Shown: piece by piece, positions 1-7,359 of the stretch
Layout: each line of letters starts with the position of its first letter
How positions within the stretch are numbered: position 1 is the stretch's first letter
Assembly (NCBI GenBank): GCA_016706595.1
Contig: JADJJH010000002.1
Location: forward strand, 434,001 to 498,000
DNA from: Bacteroidota bacterium
GTDB taxonomy: Bacteria > Bacteroidota > Bacteroidia > Chitinophagales > Chitinophagaceae
Direction: 5' to 3'
DNA length: 64,000 bases
Translations under genes and position numbers: made by a program
Notes under the pieces: generated by a model
What the model saw: the letters and a program-made list of their open reading frames with translations, nothing else
What the model was told of the DNA's origin: nothing
The model's database searches: none

Positions 1-3000
1 AATACTCGATTTCAATTCATTGATTTGGGCTTGTTGATCTTTAAAAGCATTGATATAAGCCACTAAGACCGGATGAAAATCAACACTTAAATATCCATCT
101 TCATTTTCCTTTACCGCTTCTGGAAATACTTCTTGTAATTCTTGTGCGATAAATCCATAGCCTGCTTCATTTGTTGGGAGCCTACGTGCATTGCCTTCTT
201 TATAATGATAGCGAATGGTATTTAATTTTAAGATATCGGAAAGTCCTTTTGAATAAGGTCCTTCTACTGTTTTCAATCTAGCGTCTGAAGAAATTGTCCA
301 TGAAGAAGAAGTAGGTTTTGCTGCCGAATTGGTACTTAATTCAAGTTGATATAAGGGTGCATTGGTACCTATTCCAACGCGACCATCGTATCGAACGATC
401 ATTGCATTACTTCGGTTTAAACTACTTCCATTGCCTACAATAAAAAGTGGTGATGATGCTTGTGGTGCAGTTTCAGTGGCTACTATCGTATCATTATATT
501 GCCCTATAACTAATGAAGTAGCTGCATTAGATGTTGTTTGGAATCCCAACGCTGTGGAATACCAACCTTTTGCCCGCGTGCGAGAGCCCATGGCTGTAGC
601 ATAATTTCCAGTTGCTTCGGTCCAGCCACCGATAGCAACAGAGCCGGTTGCATTGGCTAAACATCGATTGCCAAATGCAATAGATGCTCCTCCTTCAGCA
701 GACGCACTGTCTCCGGCAGCTAATGCATAGTGTCCTTTTGCTTTACTATTGTATCCAAAAGCGGTTGAGTAAATTCCAATACTATCTTTATTCCAATTAT
801 CACCACTCACTTCACCTGCTCTAAATGCACCACGTGCAACAAACCATAACATTCTTCGTCCTGCACCATTAATTGGTGTTTGCACCGTATTCGGATATAT
901 AGCCCCTGAACTTGTAAAAACAACACTACTATCAGCAACATGTAATTGTGCTAATGGCGACGATGTTCCTATGCCAACCCGACCATCCTTTCTGACCATC
1001 ATGGCATTTTTACGCAACGATGAAGTTCCATTACCAATAATAAATAAGGGAGTTTCTGATGTTTCAAAATTTGCTTGCTTTGCGATAATGGTATCATTAA
1101 ATACACCAAGCACAGTACTCGCAAAACCATTACTAATTGTTCCATTTCCAAAAGTAGAAGAACTTCCTCCTGCTGCTTCTGTACCTTTGGAAGTTGCAAA
1201 ACTATAGGTCCCGCTGGCGATGCTCGAGTAACCAAAACTTGCAGAACTAATACCGTTGGCCTTTGAGCCACCACCCTGCGCAAATGAATTACTCCCTTGC
1301 GCCCAACTACTTCCAATGGCGAAACTATTTGATCCGGATGCTAATGAATTTTGACCAGAGGCAAATGATTGATTGCCTGTAGCTCTTGTGTCTAAACCAA
1401 AAGCGGCTGAGTTGGCACCTAAACTATCTAAGTCCCAATGACTACCGCTTACTTCTCCACAACGAAAAGCAGGAACCTCGGGGCAATAAAACATACGTTC
1501 ACCCGGCCCTGAAATTACTTCCGGTGTGCTTGCAAAACCAATTTTACGTATAAGTAAGCCATCGCTTCCTTCAATTTCAACCGGACCATGATCGGCATTG
1601 ATTACTCTTCCATTGCCGGCACCGCCATAATTATACGCTGTATTTAAAGACGTGCTTGATAGCGAACTAATGGTTGACCAAGATCCTATACCATTTGCAT
1701 CACACATGAGTACCCGATTATTGGAAGCACCGGTTGTCATTTGAAATTGCGAAGTTCGAATGGTTCCTGCTACATCAAGATCTGCACTAGGATTTGTAGT
1801 TCCAATACCTACTTTTTTATTGGCTAAATAAAGTAATGGAACGTCTGTAAATACAATGGTTTCAAATGCAAAATCTCGATTGGGGTTAACACTCGATTGT
1901 CCACCGGCATATGGGTTACCCGAACTATAGTACCAAGTAGTACCGGCTGTACCTGTAACTGAAAGTGTCAATATTTCTCCAACACTTTGAACCACATTGC
2001 TATTTACATTAAAGGTTTGCCAATTATCGAACAATGCACTGAAATTTTGTGTTCCCGAGTATAATGTTGAACCTCCACTATTTTTTATGGCTAATGAAAT
2101 AGAGCTCCCACTTGTAGCGGTGACGCGAATTTTTACACTATGAATTTTAGTGCTAGCTATAGACGTAAAAGTTTGTGTTGCGGGTGTTGCACTGAGATTT
2201 ACTAATGGTGAAAAAGCGGTTTGGCTAATTTCTAAAATAGTTGCGTTACTATCAATGTCTTTTATTTGAAATGAAAAACCATCTTGCGATAACGAGGTTG
2301 GTTTCATTAGACGCCCACCCAACTCAATGGTATCTGTTGATTTAGTAATGCCATTTCGTATCGTTAAGTTACTTCCGCCAGAAGGACCTTGAGGGCCAAT
2401 TAAAGAAGTTCCCAAACTTGGCCAAACTCCGGCCGCTTTTGGTCCAAACAATACATTTGTGCTTGTGTTTAAAAAGAAATCTCCATTAACACCCTGACCA
2501 ACTAATGGATTACTAGTTCCATTTAAAATTGTTTTTCCATCAAGCCCATTTATTCCATTGGTGCCGTTTGTGCCATTTGCTCCGGTTGCACCGGTTGGTC
2601 CAATTAAAGAGGTTCCAGAACTTGGCCATACGCCTGCCGACTTAGGACCGAATAAAATTTTTGATGTTGTGTTCAAGAAGAAATCTCCATTTACTCCCTG
2701 ACCAACTAATGGATTGCTAGTTCCATTTAAAATTGTTTTTCCATCAAGCCCATTTATTCCATTTGTACCGTTTGTACCATTTGCTCCGGTTGCACCGGTT
2801 GGTCCAATTAAGGAGGTTCCAGAACTTGGCCATACGCCTGCCGACTTAGGACCGAATAAAGTTTTTGATGTTGTGTTCAAAAAGAAATCTCCATTTACAC
2901 CCTGACCAGAACTTGGATTACTAGAACCATTTAGTATAGTATTTCCATTAATACCGCTTGCACCAGTAGGGCCAATTAAAGAGGTTCCTGTACTTGGCCA

Positions 3001-3543
3001 TACACCAGAAGATTTTGGTCCGAAAATTTGATTACTTGCAGTATTGATATAAAAATCTCCATTATTTCCGATTGTATTCGTTGGATTTATGGTTCCATTT
3101 AAAACAGTGTTGGAAGAAGTTGCATTTCCTGCATACAAAGCAAAAGGTACGCTCAAAAGTTGGGTATTACTTGTGATGGAATATGAAGTTCCTCCAGCAG
3201 GATCTACATCGGTTCTTATATAGTAAGTTCCGGTTGACCAATTGATAGTAGCAAAATTCCCGTTTAATATAGCGCCGGAACCCACTTCTATACTAACTAA
3301 ACCATTTGAATTGGTGGTGGGTGTATGAGATTCGGCATATACAATTGTGCCGGTTGATGAACCTTGCAAAATACGTATGCGTAAACCAATAGATTGATTT
3401 GCAAGTATGGCATTCGATGTATTTCGAATGACTGCCTGATAACTAAATTTTTGTGGAGCCTGTGCACTCACATCTTTGAAAAGACCAACAAGTAGTATAC
3501 CAATTAGCCAGAAGAATTTTATGGATCTCATTTGGATATTCAT
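1..3543 (-). CDS. Secreted adhesin/tail-fibre-like protein with collagen-like repeats and S74 chaperone domain (3' end outside window)
   Basis: The frame is open from the ATG at 3543 to the window edge (1181 residues visible, no stop reached). An ATG at 3531 is an alternative start. Residues 1-26 form a signal peptide ending near SAQA. It is followed by the APQKFSYQAVIRN-type N-terminus common in secreted Bacteroidota proteins. Residues about 145-385 carry four modules of NGDFFLNT...FGPK..GVWPS..TSLIGP, with collagen-like GATGANGTNG stretches between them. Residues about 680-800 and 890-1000 are rich in the SxAxG repeats seen in YadA-like heads. Around residue 1085 is SSDARLK, the start of a peptidase_S74 (endosialidase-type) chaperone domain. 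In that family, cleavage occurs before the Ser of the Ser-Asp pair. The visible end runs into a predicted coiled coil (QQAQINELKSSI). A trimeric surface or secreted fibre is inferred; the substrate is unknown. No T9SS domain is visible because the C-terminus is missing. Confidence 0.85.
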   Translation of the reverse strand, partial: MNIQMRSIKFFWLIGILLVGLFKDVSAQAPQKFSYQAVIRNTSNAILANQSIGLRIRILQGSSTGTIVYAESHTPTTNSNGLVSIEVGSGAILNGNFATINWSTGTYYIRTDVDPAGGTSYSITSNTQLLSVPFALYAGNATSSNTVLNGTINPTNTIGNNGDFYINTASNQIFGPKSSGVWPSTGTSLIGPTGASGINGNTILNGSSNPSSGQGVNGDFFLNTTSKTLFGPKSAGVWPSSGTSLIGPTGATGANGTNGTNGINGLDGKTILNGTSNPLVGQGVNGDFFLNTTSKILFGPKSAGVWPSSGTSLIGPTGATGANGTNGTNGINGLDGKTILNGTSNPLVGQGVNGDFFLNTSTNVLFGPKAAGVWPSLGTSLIGPQGPSGGSNLTIRNGITKSTDTIELGGRLMKPTSLSQDGFSFQIKDIDSNATILEISQTAFSPLVNLSATPATQTFTSIASTKIHSVKIRVTATSGSSISLAIKNSGGSTLYSGTQNFSALFDNWQTFNVNSNVVQSVGEILTLSVTGTAGTTWYYSSGNPYAGGQSSVNPNRDFAFETIVFTDVPLLYLANKKVGIGTTNPSADLDVAGTIRTSQFQMTTGASNNRVLMCDANGIGSWSTISSLSSTSLNTAYNYGGAGNGRVINADHGPVEIEGSDGLLIRKIGFASTPEVISGPGERMFYCPEVPAFRCGEVSGSHWDLDSLGANSAAFGLDTRATGNQSFASGQNSLASGSNSFAIGSSWAQGSNSFAQGGGSKANGISSASFGYSSIASGTYSFATSKGTEAAGGSSSTFGNGTISNGFASTVLGVFNDTIIAKQANFETSETPLFIIGNGTSSLRKNAMMVRKDGRVGIGTSSPLAQLHVADSSVVFTSSGAIYPNTVQTPINGAGRRMLWFVARGAFRAGEVSGDNWNKDSIGIYSTAFGYNSKAKGHYALAAGDSASAEGGASIAFGNRCLANATGSVAIGGWTEATGNYATAMGSRTRAKGWYSTALGFQTTSNAATSLVIGQYNDTIVATETAPQASSPLFIVGNGSSLNRSNAMIVRYDGRVGIGTNAPLYQLELSTNSAAKPTSSSWTISSDARLKTVEGPYSKGLSDILKLNTIRYHYKEGNARRLPTNEAGYGFIAQELQEVFPEAVKENEDGYLSVDFHPVLVAYINAFKDQQAQINELKSSI
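2391..3110 (-). repeat. Coding tandem repeat, 204-bp unit (68 residues), in the S74 adhesin
   Basis: Unit boundaries at 2391, 2595 and 2799 are exactly 204 bp apart. A fourth copy starts 168 bp later at 2967, so its spacing is 36 bp (12 residues) shorter because part of the Gly-X-X stretch is missing. Aligned by eye, the blocks 2488-2691 and 2692-2895 differ at only about seven positions, which suggests recent duplication. Each unit encodes one FGPK..GVWPS module and one collagen-like stretch. Confidence 0.85.
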
Positions 3544-3593
3544 ATCATTTTGATTTTATGATGCAAATATTCAAATCAAATATTTCACATCTA

Positions 3594-3634
3594 TTACCCT
3601 TAAGGGTAGTTTTAAAATCACCCTTATGGGTAAT
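3594..3634. promoter_or_regulatory. Double palindrome, probable operator for the adjacent two-component system
   Basis: TACCCTTAAGGGTA (3595-3608) is a perfect 14-bp palindrome. ACCCTTATGGGT (3620-3631) is a second, nearly symmetric copy. Together they form a larger inverted repeat: ATTACCCTTAAGGGT at 3594-3608 pairs with ACCCTTATGGGTAAT at 3620-3634 with one mismatch. The element lies 50-90 bp upstream of the adhesin start and about 180 bp upstream of the histidine kinase. Its shape resembles the TACYYMT-type paired half-sites bound by NarL-family regulators. Binding by the neighbouring LuxR-type regulator is inferred. Confidence 0.6.
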
Positions 3635-3810
3635 ACAATTTTGAAGATTTACCTAAACTTTTGTACTTTCTTTAGATTGCTTGGGGTGATGTGATTAGTT
3701 TGAACTCGTCTAATTAATTTTCGAATCAAGGAAGCTTATGATCCAAACAATTTTAAAACTAATAGCCTCGAAATATTTGGACAAGAATGAACTAATTTAT
3801 ATTTTGAACA

Positions 3811-5751
3811 ATGAAATTTTTTTTCCTTTTTATCCTTACAACTCAACTTCTTGTAACCAGTTTACTAGCCCAAAGCCAAAGTGATTCTCTTAAAGAAAGA
3901 ATAGGGCTAAGTAAAAACGATACATCGAAGATTGATTTGTACTTTTTATTGTGTCGATATTATCAAGAAGATGATCCGGATTCAGCAATTTATTATTCTA
4001 AATTATCTGAGCAGCTTGCGATTAAGCAAAACGACAAAAGTCGAGTAGGGCGATCGTTACAAGAGAGAGCAGTAGCCTATGACTTTAAAAACTTGTTCGA
4101 TTCATGTATGTTTCTCTTAAGAAAAGCCGATTCAATTTACCATTCCATTCATCGTGTTGACCTAGAAGCTGGTGTTATCGGCGATATGGGTGTAGGTTAC
4201 TATATCAGAGGGAAGTATGAACTTGCGTTAAGGCACTATTTAAAATCATATAATTTGATGCGTCAATATAGTTCACGGAAAGACCAAGCCAAGATGTTGA
4301 ACAATATTGGCCTTCTTTATAAAACTCGTAAACAATTCGATTATGCGATTCAATATTTGCAATCGGCATTACTTATTAAGAAGGAAATAAACGATACATA
4401 TGGAATCATAAATGCTACCATTAACTTAGGAAGTTTGTATCATAGTAGAGATATGTATGATAGTGCATTTTACTATGCGTCTGAAGGTTTGAAATTATCG
4501 GAACAATTAAACAGCAAAAAAGATATACTCATTTGTAAGGCCAATATGGGCGCAGCACTTGTATCAAAAGGCGAATACACTAAGGCCAAAGAAATTCTGT
4601 TGATATTAGAAAAGGAAGTGAAAGGAAATAATCTTAAAATACTTTCTCCAACATTTTATGAATCCTTAGCAAATATTTTTGTTCACAATGACCAAATTCC
4701 AGAAGCACTGAATTATTACTTCAAGGCATTAGCATCGGCTAAAAAAACGAATAATTTAGAATCATTGGCCTCTTTTCACAAAAGTATTGCCCGCACTTAT
4801 TATAAATCGAATGTATTCCAAAAAGCTTATTTGCATTTAGATAGCTCGAAGGTTTTGACTGATTCACTGATGAATGAAAACAATATTAAACAATTGGCAG
4901 AAATGACGGCCGTTTATGAAAACAATGAAAAAGAAAATCGAATTCAAACTTTAAGTGCTACAAATAAAATAAATGAATCATTGATAAAGGCTAGGAAGAA
5001 GGAACGAAATTATTTTATTCTATCTACACTATTATTTACTGGAATTAGTTTGCTTGCGTTCAAAGCATATAAGAATAATCAAAAGAAAAAAAATCAATTG
5101 ACCAAACAAAATGAAATCATCGAGAAATCGCTTTATGATAAAGAAATTCTACTCAAAGAAATACATCACCGTGTTAAAAATAATTTGCAACTTGTATCTA
5201 GTTTATTGAGCTTACAAACAAATTATATACAAGATGAGAAAGCGTTAGACGCTGTTAGAGAAAGTAGAAATCGAGTACAATCTATGGCACTTATTCATCA
5301 AAATCTTTATCAGGATGAAAGCTTGGTAAACATTGAAGTCAAAGAATATATCGAGAAATTATGTTCATATCTATTTCATTCCTATAACCTACATTCAGAT
5401 AGAATTAGTATCGAAATCAACGTGCAACCTATGCAACTAGATATAGATCAATTGATTCCGCTAGGCCTCATATTAAATGAATTAATTAATAATTGCTTAA
5501 AGTATGCATTTCCTGATCAACGAAATGGAAGTATAAGAGTTTTATTACGTAAGGAAAATGAGTATTTGAAATTAGGTGTTTTTGATAATGGCATTGGCAT
5601 GAAGGATAATCAATTGCATTTTGAGCAAAATTCTTTTGGGCATAAAATGATTATGGCCTTTGCAAAAAAAATGAAAGCTGATTTAAAAATGTTTCATGAA
5701 GATGGAACAAAAGTTGAATTATTAATACCGCTCGAAAATGATAGAATTTAA
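3811..5751 (+). CDS. TPR-repeat sensor histidine kinase (HisKA_2 type)
   Basis: 646 residues. A signal peptide (1-20) precedes a long periplasmic TPR region (about 30-375), then a membrane segment at about 400-421, a short coiled linker, and a kinase core. The dimerisation/phosphoacceptor region has EIHHRVKNNLQL, with the His pair at 452-453, typical of HisKA_2 kinases. An HATPase follows, with an N-box (LNELINNCLKYAF, about 553-565) and a G1 box (DNGIGM, about 592). It presumably senses an envelope signal through the TPR domain and phosphorylates the regulator encoded next, whose start codon overlaps the end of this gene by 14 bp. The ligand cannot be read from the sequence. Confidence 0.93.
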   Translation: MKFFFLFILTTQLLVTSLLAQSQSDSLKERIGLSKNDTSKIDLYFLLCRYYQEDDPDSAIYYSKLSEQLAIKQNDKSRVGRSLQERAVAYDFKNLFDSCMFLLRKADSIYHSIHRVDLEAGVIGDMGVGYYIRGKYELALRHYLKSYNLMRQYSSRKDQAKMLNNIGLLYKTRKQFDYAIQYLQSALLIKKEINDTYGIINATINLGSLYHSRDMYDSAFYYASEGLKLSEQLNSKKDILICKANMGAALVSKGEYTKAKEILLILEKEVKGNNLKILSPTFYESLANIFVHNDQIPEALNYYFKALASAKKTNNLESLASFHKSIARTYYKSNVFQKAYLHLDSSKVLTDSLMNENNIKQLAEMTAVYENNEKENRIQTLSATNKINESLIKARKKERNYFILSTLLFTGISLLAFKAYKNNQKKKNQLTKQNEIIEKSLYDKEILLKEIHHRVKNNLQLVSSLLSLQTNYIQDEKALDAVRESRNRVQSMALIHQNLYQDESLVNIEVKEYIEKLCSYLFHSYNLHSDRISIEINVQPMQLDIDQLIPLGLILNELINNCLKYAFPDQRNGSIRVLLRKENEYLKLGVFDNGIGMKDNQLHFEQNSFGHKMIMAFAKKMKADLKMFHEDGTKVELLIPLENDRI

Positions 5752-6358
5752 GATACTAATTGTCGAAGATGAACCTCTTATTGCTGAGGATATTGCTTTT
5801 GTACTGAAGAAGAATGATTACCATGTAAGTGGCATTGCGTATTATGAAGAGGATGCCTATGTAGAACTCGAAAAGAATCCAGATATGGTATTACTCGATA
5901 TCAATTTAAATGGAATACAATCCGGAATTCGGATAGCAGAGATTATCAATGAAAAATATCAGCTGCCATTCATTTATCTCACATCATATTCAGATAAATA
6001 CACAATCGAAAAAGCCAAACATACTGAACCTTCAGGTTATTTGGTGAAACCATTTTCCGATGCCGGACTCTACTCAGCTATCGAAATTGCCCTATTTAAT
6101 CATGCCCAAAAAATCAAACAAAAATTCCCAGAACTTTCACTTAGCATCATAAATAAACATTTACAACAACCCATTTCTGACAGAGAATTTGAATTATTAA
6201 ATTTGATTTACAATGGTAAAACAAATCAACAGATCGCTGATACAATGTTTATTTCAGTAAATACCGTAAAAAAACATATTAATCATATTTATTTGAAAAT
6301 TGAATCAACCTCAAGAACACAAACGATGAATCGATTAAGAGAATTGATGAAGAAATAA
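5738..6358 (+). CDS. Response regulator, REC plus LuxR/NarL-type HTH
   Basis: 206 residues. The receiver domain (about 1-120) has the acidic pair E10/D11, the phosphoacceptor D54 (LLDINLNG), the switch Thr in YLTSYSD and the Lys in GYLVKPF. A LuxR-type helix-turn-helix (about 140-200) contains TNQQIADTMFISVNTVKKHI. It overlaps the kinase gene by 14 bp, so the pair is almost certainly cognate and translationally coupled. Tandem palindromes of the kind LuxR/NarL regulators bind lie at 3594-3634, making the S74 adhesin and this operon the likely local targets (inference). Confidence 0.93.
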   Translation: MIEFKILIVEDEPLIAEDIAFVLKKNDYHVSGIAYYEEDAYVELEKNPDMVLLDINLNGIQSGIRIAEIINEKYQLPFIYLTSYSDKYTIEKAKHTEPSGYLVKPFSDAGLYSAIEIALFNHAQKIKQKFPELSLSIINKHLQQPISDREFELLNLIYNGKTNQQIADTMFISVNTVKKHINHIYLKIESTSRTQTMNRLRELMKK

Positions 6359-6494
6359 ATTCGATTACAAGTTACACCATGTGAAATTATCAACATAATG
6401 AATGGCGAAATAGCAATTACAAATTTGCAAGTCAATAGGTAAATTAACCCAATTTGAACAGGTGGCTTTCGGTTAAATCATTTGCAACTTAACC

Positions 6495-7274
6495 TTACTT
6501 CTTCCGTTCATTCGGTTTAATATGCGTTGCATTATCTGGGAAGTCGGTATACTTAATTTTTTTTCGATTTTTAGTATCAATCCATTCATTAGTATCAACC
6601 CGTTTATTTACATGCGGAAAGCTTTTTATCTTTTGTAAATAAAATAAACTATCTGTTTTGGTCATTTGAGTGTAAGTGGTATCAAATACTACATCATCAC
6701 CCTGAAATTCAATCACCCGTTTAATTTCTCTAGATGGCGGTTCATAATATGTCCAGCTACCATGGCGAATACTACCAACGTCAGTTTTTACTACCATCGG
6801 TTTCAATTCATCTTTATCTACTTGCTCAACATACACGGTATCAAATTCATACTTAGCATTTAATGCAAGGTAATGTCCAATACATAGTAATCCACTTTCA
6901 TCATAATATCTTGCCTCACCATCTTTCAAATTATTTTTATAATTCACTTCAGAAATTAATATTCCGTTTGTATAATAAGATTGCCATAAGCCTTGTTTAG
7001 CACCTTGCACATAATTTCCAATTTCAATATAGGCCGGTTCTTCGTGATGTGCGGGATATTCGGCCATCCATTTTCCATGGCGATTATTTTTACTATCCAA
7101 ACGATTAATGGTATCGCCATTTTCCAGAATTTCGAAGGATACTAAACTTACAACCTCAATCACAGGAATTGATTTTGTGCTTGGCTTTGGCACCGTTTTT
7201 TTCTTTTGCGTATTTATAAAAAGAGGCAATAACCCTATGCAAAACACAAAAAAACTTCGAAATATAAAAACCAT
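6495..7274 (-). CDS. MORN-variant repeat protein (YwqK-like)
   Basis: 259 residues from the ATG at 7274; a TTG seven codons upstream at 7295 is less likely. An N-terminal hydrophobic segment (about 1-22) acts as signal or anchor. The middle contains MORN-variant repeats such as RHGKWMAEY, KQGLWQSYYTNG, KDGEARYYDESG and RHGSWTYYEP, as in proteins annotated YwqK-family antitoxin. No catalytic motif is visible and the C-terminus is basic. The antitoxin name is not supported here, since no toxin gene is adjacent. An envelope-located repeat protein of unknown function is the safest call. Confidence 0.75.
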   Translation of the reverse strand: MVFIFRSFFVFCIGLLPLFINTQKKKTVPKPSTKSIPVIEVVSLVSFEILENGDTINRLDSKNNRHGKWMAEYPAHHEEPAYIEIGNYVQGAKQGLWQSYYTNGILISEVNYKNNLKDGEARYYDESGLLCIGHYLALNAKYEFDTVYVEQVDKDELKPMVVKTDVGSIRHGSWTYYEPPSREIKRVIEFQGDDVVFDTTYTQMTKTDSLFYLQKIKSFPHVNKRVDTNEWIDTKNRKKIKYTDFPDNATHIKPNERKK

Positions 7275-7359
7275 AATTTCTGATATGAACGACAATATTA
7301 GTGATTTCGTATACTAATATTTAATACGCAAACACTAATTTAGCCAAATATCTGTTTAT

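Noticed and set aside
362..1316. Small plus- and minus-strand open frames inside the adhesin gene
   Set aside because: They are overlapped by the long S74 frame, have odd composition and no recognisable domain.
2391..3110. CRISPR-like array of regular repeats
   Set aside because: The 204-bp periodicity is in an open reading frame encoding collagen-like modules; there are no short palindromic repeats with unique spacers and no cas genes.
6495..7274. Antitoxin of a toxin-antitoxin pair
   Set aside because: The YwqK-type name is often assigned to MORN-variant proteins, but no toxin gene is nearby.
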